Below are positions 1-5,112 of a stretch of DNA of 5,112 nucleotides, one piece after another. The stretch spans positions 16,168 to 21,279 of the forward strand of contig DNPP01000246.1 of NCBI GenBank assembly GCA_003501365.1, given 5' to 3'. Numbering within the stretch: position 1 is the stretch's first letter; every line of letters starts with the position of its first letter. The notes under the pieces are model-generated. The model made no database searches, was not told the origin of the DNA, and saw nothing but the letters and a program-made list of their open reading frames with translations. The position numbers and the translations under genes are program-made. The DNA is from Bacillota bacterium. GTDB taxonomy: Bacteria; Bacillota; UBA4882; UBA8346.

Positions 1-42
1 CAATACACTTAAAATTTGGTTGGCAAGCTCCCGGTTTGGCAT
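1..42 (-). CDS. Partial gene, first 14 codons only; downstream partner of uxaE, function not determinable
   Basis: Reading the minus strand, an ATG at 42-40 opens a frame that stays open to the window edge and gives MPNRELANQILSVL. It is preceded by an excellent ribosome binding site (AAAGGAGG, 56-49) at 6 nt spacing, which is the main reason to call it a real gene. It starts 16 nt after the uxaE stop codon on the same strand, so the two are probably cotranscribed and this gene probably also serves sugar or hexuronate use. The pattern L-A-x-x-I-L-x-x-L faintly resembles the start of the EIIB domain of glucose/beta-glucoside-type PTS permeases, where it is followed by a Gly-Gly. Fourteen residues cannot establish this, so the function is left open. 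Confidence 0.75.
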   Translation of the reverse strand, partial: MPNRELANQILSVL

Positions 43-48
43 GAGAAG

Positions 49-56
49 CCTCCTTT
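49..56 (-). promoter_or_regulatory. Ribosome binding site of the partial left-edge gene
   Basis: The minus strand reads AAAGGAGG followed by CTTCTC and then ATG. This is a near-perfect anti-16S match at ideal spacing. It sits in the 16-nt gap after uxaE and is the deciding evidence that a second gene begins at the left edge. Confidence 0.85.
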
Positions 57-58
57 AA

Positions 59-1597
59 TTAATTCTCAGGTTGTATTCCCAGTTCGGCCAGGTGTTTTCC
101 AATATGACGGATTAGGTTTTGATAGTACTGTTCCTCATGCTCAGCTAGGAATGAAAACAGCCGTTCTTTAAAAAGACTCGCTCCCTGCCGGTCCAGGGCT
201 TGAAGTATCGAACCGTATGTGATGTGTAATATTTGACGGGCGTCATCCCGGGAGAGGAGATCAAGTAGCTCACGATCTTTCAAAGTATCCAATGCCGGTA
301 CCCTGGCCGGATCCGCCGATATGTGATAATACTGCTTTGCTTCCGAGAGATGTTGTAATGCAAACGCAAAGATTTCCCGGAATAATTGCGGCTCACTACC
401 GGCCACCGCCCTGAGTGCTTCCAGCCAGTTGGTTCCGGCTGTCTTAAGGTGATATTTTCCGGCGGCGAAGCGGCCGATAATCGGAAATACTTTAAATTTG
501 TCACTCCCCGAATGAACGCTCAACTTATAATCAAATGTCGTTGCAATGGCCTCATGTTGCTTAAAATCCCGTTCAAAAGCGGCCAAATCGCCCCGGTAAT
601 CGATTCCTTTTTGAAATTCACCGCAGAAACGCGGCGCCAGACTATTTATCATAACACCGGCTTGTTTTATCTCATGCGCAACCAGAAAATGGGCCTGAGG
701 AGTCGTTGGGGTCGCAGTTTCGTCGATCGATAATTCGAAATCCACTCTGCGGTCCGCTATGACTTCACGCCCAATCCGAACTGCATGTTCAATGGCACGG
801 TGATAAATCAATACGGTTTGCATTAATTCAGGCTCCCCAAAATGAATCATTAACCCGCCGGCTGTAAATTCCTGATTCAAATAGGTTTGTTCATAATGTT
901 GGCGAATATCGGCAGGTAAACTTCGATATCTTGCCGACAGCTCACTAGAGGACAAATCCGGAACGGCATTATCGATTTGTTCCGAACAATCCAGGGTAAT
1001 CATGGTAAAACCGTAATCCAAGGCCATTTGGACCTCAGTATCCGTTTTGAGGTGATCTCCGTCGGCCCCGAACCCGGCCCGGTAATCTTCCTGAAACACC
1101 GCCCAGGTGGCGGCATCCAAAACTTGTTGATAATTGCGTCCGGTCAGGTTCAATTCCCGGATCGATTGTTGAGCCAATACCGGCCGTACCTGAGGATATT
1201 GTTTCAAAAGTTTCAAATGACCCGGACTTGCCAGACCCAGACGGTCTCCCAATCCAATAGTAATTGTTGGGAACTGCCCTAAAGGTATTGGCGCCGTGAA
1301 AGGAAACTTTTTGCGAAGGATAACGGCATTTTCAGCCGATAGCGGACAAACTTTGGTTTTGTCCAACTGATGGTCAAATTCGCCTTGAAAAGCATCCAGT
1401 AAACCGGCTCCTCCGGTGATCACAAGTTTCTTCCCCGCTGCTTCCTTGATGATATAAAGCCAAGCCTCCTCCAGCACATGAAGCGAGGAAGGATACACGC
1501 CATAGTTATCCCAATCCTGTTCTGCCTGTGCCTGTATATTTTGAAGCACAGAAGTTCCGGCTTTGGGCAGCAATTGATGAAATTCCCGCCAGGACAT
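59..1597 (-). CDS. uxaE: Tagaturonate epimerase (tagaturonate-fructuronate epimerase), UxaE family
   Basis: This 512-residue cytoplasmic protein has no signal peptide or membrane segment. The family, first described from Thermotoga maritima, interconverts D-tagaturonate and D-fructuronate (EC 5.1.2.7), so galacturonate can be routed into the glucuronate branch (fructuronate, mannonate, KDG). Stretches I recognise as family-like are GLGDRLGLASPGHL (115-128), a Gly-Ala-Asp-Gly-Asp-His-Leu-Lys block (177-184), ITLDCSEQID (200-209), a Glu-x-Ser-x-Asp-Glu-Thr block (288-294), APRFCGEFQKGIDYRGD (321-337) and KLSVHSGSDKFKVFP (358-372). Conserved Asp, Glu and His in these blocks are likely metal or substrate ligands, but that is inference. 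The length suits an intact family member and no frameshift is visible. The ATG start has an AGGGTGA ribosome binding site 6 nt upstream. The gene diverges from an AraC regulator and is followed 16 nt later by a same-strand gene. Related enzymes can act on other ketoses such as fructose/tagatose, so the exact substrate is less certain than the family. Confidence 0.9.
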   Translation of the reverse strand: MSWREFHQLLPKAGTSVLQNIQAQAEQDWDNYGVYPSSLHVLEEAWLYIIKEAAGKKLVITGGAGLLDAFQGEFDHQLDKTKVCPLSAENAVILRKKFPFTAPIPLGQFPTITIGLGDRLGLASPGHLKLLKQYPQVRPVLAQQSIRELNLTGRNYQQVLDAATWAVFQEDYRAGFGADGDHLKTDTEVQMALDYGFTMITLDCSEQIDNAVPDLSSSELSARYRSLPADIRQHYEQTYLNQEFTAGGLMIHFGEPELMQTVLIYHRAIEHAVRIGREVIADRRVDFELSIDETATPTTPQAHFLVAHEIKQAGVMINSLAPRFCGEFQKGIDYRGDLAAFERDFKQHEAIATTFDYKLSVHSGSDKFKVFPIIGRFAAGKYHLKTAGTNWLEALRAVAGSEPQLFREIFAFALQHLSEAKQYYHISADPARVPALDTLKDRELLDLLSRDDARQILHITYGSILQALDRQGASLFKERLFSFLAEHEEQYYQNLIRHIGKHLAELGIQPEN

Positions 1598-1603
1598 CCT
1601 AAA

Positions 1604-1610
1604 TCACCCT
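1604..1610 (-). promoter_or_regulatory. Ribosome binding site of uxaE
   Basis: The minus strand reads AGGGTGA, then 6 nt (TTTAGG), then ATG at 1597-1595. It supports the chosen uxaE start. A second purine-rich run (AAAAGGGAAAAGGG) lies immediately upstream. Confidence 0.7.
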
Positions 1611-1650
1611 TTTCCCTTTTGATTTCCAAAAATTTCATTGTTTCATATAA

Positions 1651-1679
1651 ATTGTATCACAATAAATGGTTAATTCCAG
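1651..1679 (-). promoter_or_regulatory. Candidate uxaE promoter, extended -10 type
   Basis: On the minus strand, TGA directly followed by TACAAT (1659-1651) makes an extended -10 element. A weak -35 (CTGGAA, 1679-1674) lies 17 nt upstream. Transcription would begin near 1644 and give a leader of roughly 47 nt carrying the uxaE ribosome binding site. This was read by eye only; another minus-strand TATAAT at 1743-1738 is an alternative further upstream. Confidence 0.45.
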
Positions 1680-1690
1680 CACGTTTATTG
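1660..1690. repeat. 7-bp inverted repeat between the divergent promoters; candidate operator
   Basis: CAATAAA (1660-1666) and TTTATTG (1684-1690) are perfect inverted copies separated by 17 bp and centred on 1675. The arms abut or overlap the extended -10 elements of the two candidate promoters, and the gap covers both weak -35 regions. Symmetry continues partly outward (1655-1657 with 1693-1695), in part because both -10 boxes are AT-rich. A protein bound here could control uxaE and the AraC gene together. The arms are short and AT-rich, so chance is a real possibility. Confidence 0.3.
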
Positions 1691-1697
1691 CTATAAT
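1669..1697 (+). promoter_or_regulatory. Candidate promoter of the AraC-type regulator gene, extended -10 with consensus TATAAT
   Basis: A consensus TATAAT (1692-1697) is preceded by TGC (1689-1691), forming an extended -10. No good -35 is visible: GTTAAT at 1669-1674 lies 17 nt upstream but matches poorly, as expected for extended -10 or activator-dependent promoters. Transcription would start near 1704 and give a leader of about 66 nt. Confidence 0.5.
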
Positions 1698-1717
1698 AAG
1701 ATATTTTTCTACAAATT

Positions 1718-1745
1718 TTGCTTTTCAGTTATCGTAAATTATAGT
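1718..1745 (+). promoter_or_regulatory. Alternative, start-proximal promoter of the AraC-type regulator gene
   Basis: TTGCTT (1718-1723) and TATAGT (1740-1745) are separated by 16 nt. If used, the transcript would start near 1752, just ahead of the ribosome binding site, leaving a very short leader. It matches consensus less well than the TATAAT at 1692. Confidence 0.3.
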
Positions 1746-1751
1746 AAAATC

Positions 1752-1760
1752 AGAGAGAGG
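1752..1760 (+). promoter_or_regulatory. Ribosome binding site of the AraC-type regulator gene
   Basis: The purine run AGAGAGAGG ends 9 nt before the ATG at 1770. It supports that start and is weaker than the sites of the other genes in the window. Confidence 0.6.
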
Positions 1761-1769
1761 TACCATAAA

Positions 1770-2645
1770 ATGATACAAGATATTACTTATGGTTATGATC
1801 AAATCAAACAACCATTTTTTATATGGAAAGAACGTTTTCGCGATCCGCGCACCATGATCAATAACCATTATCATGACGCTTATGAAATATACTACTTGCT
1901 GGAGGGTGAACGTTACTATTTCATTAAGGACCGTACCTACCATGTCCAAAAAGGCGACTTAATCCTAATCGACATCAACGAATTACACAAGACCATGGAT
2001 GCGCCGTTTCCGGTACATGAAAGAATTCTGCTCAATTTCAAAAAAAAATTTCTACCTCTCAATCTGTCTGAGGCCGCCGGGGAGAGCCTTTTTACCTGCT
2101 TTCATCAAAACATCAATTTGCTAAGACTCCATCGGGAGGAACAGGATTTTATCAAAGCCATTCTTTTAAAAATGGTCGCCGAAGAAAAGACCTCCCGGCC
2201 CGACTCCCTCCTTTACCTGCAAATTCTGCTCACGGAGTTATTAATCTTTCTAAGCCGGCAGTCTGCCCAAAAACCGGCCGCCAATTTCCCTTTCCCCAAT
2301 CCGACCCACCAGAAAATTTCGGAGATTGTCGGTTATCTCAATGATCACTATTATCAAAACTTAAGCCTAAATATGCTTTCGGAACATTTTTTCATCAGTA
2401 AATATTATCTTTCACGGACATTCAAGGAAGTTACCGGGTTTACGCTGGTGGAGTATTTAAATAGCGTCAAAACAAAGGAAGCTCAAAAACTTCTCAATAC
2501 AACCACGCTTAGTATTACTGAGATATCGGCCAAAGTCGGATTTGAAAGCATCACCCATTTTGGCAGGGTTTTCAAATCGATTACCGGTTCTTCGCCGTTA
2601 CAATATCGTAAAAATTCCAGAACAGCCGGAGAGCGGTCACAATAG
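1770..2645 (+). CDS. AraC-family transcriptional regulator with N-terminal cupin sensor domain
   Basis: This 291-residue one-component regulator has the usual size and order for the family. Residues about 20-95 are a cupin-like (AraC_binding) ligand domain: His33-x-His35, Glu39 and Gly46 follow the classic first cupin motif, and Gly62 with His73 follow the second. Residues about 180-282 are the double helix-turn-helix AraC DNA-binding domain: the first helix pair centres on LSEHFFISKYYLSRTFKEVTG (starting near 203) and the second on the signature AKVGFESITHFGRVFKSITG (254-273), ending PLQYR. It is divergent from uxaE across 172 bp, so autoregulation and control of uxaE are the natural inference, with a sugar or uronate as effector. 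Its stop is 51 nt before the kinase start, with no terminator between them, so it may share a transcript with the two-component genes. The ligand and target sites cannot be read from sequence. Confidence 0.92.
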   Translation: MIQDITYGYDQIKQPFFIWKERFRDPRTMINNHYHDAYEIYYLLEGERYYFIKDRTYHVQKGDLILIDINELHKTMDAPFPVHERILLNFKKKFLPLNLSEAAGESLFTCFHQNINLLRLHREEQDFIKAILLKMVAEEKTSRPDSLLYLQILLTELLIFLSRQSAQKPAANFPFPNPTHQKISEIVGYLNDHYYQNLSLNMLSEHFFISKYYLSRTFKEVTGFTLVEYLNSVKTKEAQKLLNTTTLSITEISAKVGFESITHFGRVFKSITGSSPLQYRKNSRTAGERSQ

Positions 2646-2682
2646 CCCGACACAGGAATGTGACGCGCGCAAACATTGTATT

Positions 2683-2689
2683 GGGAGGA
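2683..2689 (+). promoter_or_regulatory. Ribosome binding site that sets the TTG start of the kinase gene
   Basis: GGGAGGA lies 7 nt upstream of the TTG at 2697, an ideal placement. The upstream in-frame TTG at 2676 has no site at useful spacing, and the ATG at 2690 is out of frame. This decides the start at 2697. Confidence 0.75.
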
Positions 2690-2696
2690 ATGCCTT

Positions 2697-4208
2697 TTGG
2701 GGCCAAATAATGCAGTAAATACAAATGACTTGCTTTTCCACTGGATTGATAAGATTCCCACTCCCCGGCTCAAAGTTTTTCATCAGTTGCTGAGTATCGT
2801 TCTTGTGATGATTGTATTTTTTGTCATTCAAGGAGTTACCAGCATTTATATTAACGATACCATGCAAAAATCCAGTTTAAATATAACCAGAATCAGTAGC
2901 GACCGTTTTAATAACATCATCATCGTAAAAACATATGTGGAAATCATCGAAAAAGAATACATTAAAGCGCTCACCGGCAGAGGAGAAATTAAATATCTGC
3001 TTAATGAAGCTGAAGTGCCCGGTCTTCCGCGTATACATGGTGAAATGGCACCGGCCGTCAAGGCTTTAAGCTATGTCGCTCCCCAGGAAAGCAAACAAAT
3101 ACTGATCAATATTGATCACATTGAAAAAATAATCCGTTTACCGCAGAGCGACGCTAATCTCGCCGCCCTCAAAAGGGAACTAAACTCGATTAGTATTTCC
3201 ATCGATGCCGCCACCAACAAATCTATCAATGCCAGTTACGAAGCGATCACTCACAGCTCCAACTTCTCCAACGTCTCCAAAATAGTCACGATCGTCATCA
3301 GCGTCATTGCTATTACTATTCTGGGCGTTGCCTATATTTTTATGTTATCACGCAGGATCACGGAACCAATTAGAAAATTAGCCGCCTATGCCCTGGAGAT
3401 CGCCCGGGGCAATTTTCAGACCCGGGAAGTTCACATCAATTCTTCGGATGATCTGAATATCCTGGCTTTCGCTTTTAATAAAATGGCTGCCAGCATTCAG
3501 AATATGATTTGTGAGATTACCGAAAAATCCAATCTGGAGCGCAAACTCTACGCCCAAGAGATGCAAAATTTAAAAATATCCCAGCAACTCAACGAAGCGC
3601 GTTTTTTGGCCTTACAATCACAGATCAACCCCCATTTTCTTTTTAACACTTTAAACGCTATTATGCGCAAATCGATGTTTGAAAAGGCTAACGATACCAC
3701 GCAATTGATTCAGTCCCTGGCCAATATTTTCCGTTATAACCTCGAGAGTTTCAATAAAGAAGTCTCTTTAGAGGAAGAACTGGCGGTCGTCAAGGAATAT
3801 GTCTATATTCAACAAACCCGTTTCGGGTCGCGAATCGGGTTTAGCATCGTCTTGCCAAATGATTTCGGCGCACTTCAAATACCGCGTTTTATCGTCCAAC
3901 CGCTGGTCGAAAATGCGATTATTCATGGGATCGAGCCCAAAGAGACCGGGGGCGCAGTCCGGATTAAGGTATGCAAGAAAGATGGCACGGTATTGATCAA
4001 GATCATCGATAACGGTATCGGAATTTCCCAAGATCAAATCCGCCGCATCCTGGCAGGCAGCGACGAACCTTATCTAAAAGGGCATACAACCGGCATCGGC
4101 ATCACCAATGTCCGCGACCGGCTTATTCTTTATTATAAAGATCAAAGTTGCTTCAGCCTATCCAGTAAGTTGAACTTCGGGACTGTAATCACGCTTAAAA
4201 TTATTTAG
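2697..4208 (+). CDS. Membrane sensor histidine kinase, LytS/YesM type (HAMP, His_kinase, HATPase_c)
   Basis: From the TTG at 2697 this is a 503-residue kinase. A cytoplasmic tail (1-26) leads to membrane segment 1 (about 27-51), an extracytoplasmic sensor region (about 52-195) and membrane segment 2 (about 196-217). Then come a HAMP domain (about 218-270, with conserved Pro224), a short coiled coil (about 271-306) and the His_kinase domain with QINPHFLFNTLN (309-320), where His313 is the phosphoacceptor. The ATPase domain has the N box LVENAIIHG (403-411, Asn406), G1 box DNGIGIS (438-444) and a glycine-rich TTGIGITNV (464-472). All catalytic motifs look intact. The sensor looks mainly helical and, at about 145 residues, is smaller than the double-Cache sensor common in YesM kinases. 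The response regulator starts 19 nt after the stop, so the two are almost certainly a cognate pair. YesM-type systems often control sugar ABC transporters or polysaccharide use; the signal here is unknown. A start at TTG 2676 would add 7 residues but has no ribosome binding site. Confidence 0.92.
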   Translation: MGPNNAVNTNDLLFHWIDKIPTPRLKVFHQLLSIVLVMIVFFVIQGVTSIYINDTMQKSSLNITRISSDRFNNIIIVKTYVEIIEKEYIKALTGRGEIKYLLNEAEVPGLPRIHGEMAPAVKALSYVAPQESKQILINIDHIEKIIRLPQSDANLAALKRELNSISISIDAATNKSINASYEAITHSSNFSNVSKIVTIVISVIAITILGVAYIFMLSRRITEPIRKLAAYALEIARGNFQTREVHINSSDDLNILAFAFNKMAASIQNMICEITEKSNLERKLYAQEMQNLKISQQLNEARFLALQSQINPHFLFNTLNAIMRKSMFEKANDTTQLIQSLANIFRYNLESFNKEVSLEEELAVVKEYVYIQQTRFGSRIGFSIVLPNDFGALQIPRFIVQPLVENAIIHGIEPKETGGAVRIKVCKKDGTVLIKIIDNGIGISQDQIRRILAGSDEPYLKGHTTGIGITNVRDRLILYYKDQSCFSLSSKLNFGTVITLKII

Positions 4209-4213
4209 AGTAA

Positions 4214-4219
4214 AGAAGG
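4214..4219 (+). promoter_or_regulatory. Ribosome binding site of the response regulator gene
   Basis: AGAAGG sits 8 nt before the ATG at 4228, within the 19-nt gap after the kinase stop codon. This fits translation from a shared kinase-regulator transcript. Confidence 0.6.
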
Positions 4220-4227
4220 CGCCGGCG

Positions 4228-5112
4228 ATGTATAGATTATTAATAGCCGATGATGAACAGCTGGAACGGGAAGCTATCCGCTTTATCGTCCATCAGAATT
4301 TCCCGGATATTTTTGAGATTCGCGAAGCCGCCAACGGTAGGGAAGCTTTGGAGGCTGCTCTTTCTTTTAAGCCGGATCTGATCTTCTTTGATATTAAAAT
4401 GCCCGGAATCAACGGACTTGAAGCGGCCGCCTTGATTAACAAGAGCCTCCCGGAGTGCCGGATTATCATTGTTACGGCGTATCACTATTTTAACTATGCC
4501 AAAGAGGCATTGTCTCTTGGTGTGGATGAATACATTACCAAACCGGCTCCCGTTGAAACCGTTGTTGCAACTGTACAACGCGTGATCAACGTTATCGAGA
4601 CCCGACGCGCCAAAGAACGCTCGGCGGAAGAAAAGGAACGGCGGTTTAAGCAGATCGCCCAATATATCGAGGATAACCTTTTAGTGTTAATCGCCTACGG
4701 GGAGATTGAAGAAAAGGTTATTGAAGAATACCTTGATATCCTTAATTCCCATTATCAGGCATTTTTATCCGTCGTGACGTCCGCTTTTGATCAGCGTGTT
4801 CCCGGCGAACTGGTACCTAAAGCTGAAGCTGAAAAAAGAATTCTAAACAAGCAGTTAGTGGAGTGGTTGAAAAATTACTTTTTAAAAATTGGATATCACG
4901 CCTTTATCCGCTCTATCGGACAGGAGATCTATATCTTGCTTCTATTCGAGGAAGCCCCGGATGAATATCGATTCCGCCTCAAGGGGATTGGACTTTTTAC
5001 CGAGTTAAATGAATGTCTTTCCCATGAATTACAAATCACTTTGAGTATAGGAATTGGCAGAGTATATAATTCCGTACGTGATATTCATCAGGCGTTTTCT
5101 GAGGCTAAGAGA
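4228..5112 (+). CDS. Response regulator, YesN type (receiver plus middle domain), 3' end outside the window
   Basis: The first 295 residues are present and the frame is open to the right edge. Residues 1-120 are a receiver domain: acidic Asp8-Asp9, phosphoacceptor Asp55 in FFDIKMPGINGLEA (53-66), Thr83 and Lys105-Pro106. This is a complete set of phosphorylation residues, so it should accept phosphate from the adjacent kinase. A charged, probably helical linker follows (about 124-145, rich in Arg, Lys and Glu). Residues about 150-295 form a middle domain, with LSIGIGRVYNSVRDI (272-286) followed by an EA pair near the edge. This is typical of the degenerate GGDEF-like region of YesN/CdaR-style regulators, and no catalytic GGDEF motif is visible. 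Family members usually run to roughly 500 residues and end in an AraC-type helix-turn-helix, which would lie to the right. The truncation is due only to the window boundary. Confidence 0.9.
   Translation, partial: MYRLLIADDEQLEREAIRFIVHQNFPDIFEIREAANGREALEAALSFKPDLIFFDIKMPGINGLEAAALINKSLPECRIIIVTAYHYFNYAKEALSLGVDEYITKPAPVETVVATVQRVINVIETRRAKERSAEEKERRFKQIAQYIEDNLLVLIAYGEIEEKVIEEYLDILNSHYQAFLSVVTSAFDQRVPGELVPKAEAEKRILNKQLVEWLKNYFLKIGYHAFIRSIGQEIYILLLFEEAPDEYRFRLKGIGLFTELNECLSHELQITLSIGIGRVYNSVRDIHQAFSEAKR

Noticed and set aside
386..733. Plus-strand open frame of 115 codons inside uxaE
   Set aside because: It lies antisense to the well-supported uxaE, has no ribosome binding site or recognisable family, and reads as out-of-frame translation.
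977..1282. Plus-strand open frame of 101 codons inside uxaE
   Set aside because: It is antisense to conserved uxaE motifs (the GDRLG and GADGDHLK regions) and its product has no recognisable domain; a shadow frame.
1621..1638. Possible catabolite-repression (cre-like) site, TGATTTCCAAAAATTTCA, ending at 1637 on the plus strand
   Set aside because: Symmetry is poor (four of nine pairs) and the central CG of the cre consensus is missing.
1641..1662. Possible palindrome with TTGT and ACAA ends (about 1639-1663)
   Set aside because: Only the outer four bases and a few scattered inner pairs match, so it is not distinguishable from chance in AT-rich DNA.
2646..2696. Possible terminator or hairpin between the AraC gene and the kinase
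   Set aside because: Only a 4-bp CACA/TGTG stem with a GGAA loop and a short GCGCGC palindrome are present, with no T-run; this is not a credible intrinsic terminator.
4240..4662. Minus-strand open frame of 140 codons
   Set aside because: It is antisense to the receiver domain of the response regulator, whose phosphorylation residues are all in place on the plus strand.
4650..5112. Possible active diguanylate cyclase (GGDEF) domain in the response regulator
   Set aside because: No GGDEF/GGEEF signature appears in the visible part; only the SIGIG-like end pattern of the degenerate domain common in YesN regulators is present.

Overview
The window looks like chromosomal DNA of a Bacillota (Firmicutes) bacterium, perhaps from a clostridial, limnochordial or Paenibacillus-like lineage. 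The reasons are strong AGGAGG-type ribosome binding sites, a TTG start, moderate GC with AT-rich intergenic DNA (judged by eye), and a YesM/YesN-type two-component pair. The exact taxon cannot be read from the sequence. I see no mobile element, CRISPR array, tRNA or rRNA.

Layout. (1) Positions 1-42 hold, on the minus strand, the first 14 codons of a gene that runs off the left edge; it has a near-perfect ribosome binding site. (2) Positions 59-1597, minus strand, are a complete gene for a UxaE-type tagaturonate epimerase, an enzyme of hexuronate (galacturonate/glucuronate) catabolism. It is 16 nt upstream of the partial gene and probably in the same operon. (3) Positions 1598-1769 are a divergent intergenic region with back-to-back candidate promoters, both of extended -10 type, around a 7-bp inverted repeat. 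(4) Positions 1770-2645, plus strand, encode an AraC-family regulator with an N-terminal cupin sensor domain. (5) Positions 2697-4208, plus strand, encode a membrane-bound LytS/YesM-type histidine kinase that most likely starts at a TTG. (6) Positions 4228 to the right edge, plus strand, encode a YesN-type response regulator, cut off before its expected C-terminal AraC-type DNA-binding domain.

How it may fit together (inference). The left half is metabolic: UxaE links the galacturonate branch (tagaturonate) to the glucuronate branch (fructuronate). The right half is regulatory: a one-component sugar-sensing AraC protein, followed in the same direction by a sensor kinase and its response regulator. 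In Bacillus subtilis yesM/yesN lie in the rhamnogalacturonan (pectin) utilisation cluster, so a pectin or uronate theme is plausible. A typical next gene to the right would be a sugar ABC transporter binding protein, but it is outside the window. Nothing here is a clearly new system. The points most worth checking are the shared divergent promoter/operator, the small helical (non-Cache-looking) sensor region of the kinase, and the stacking of three regulators beside one uronate enzyme.
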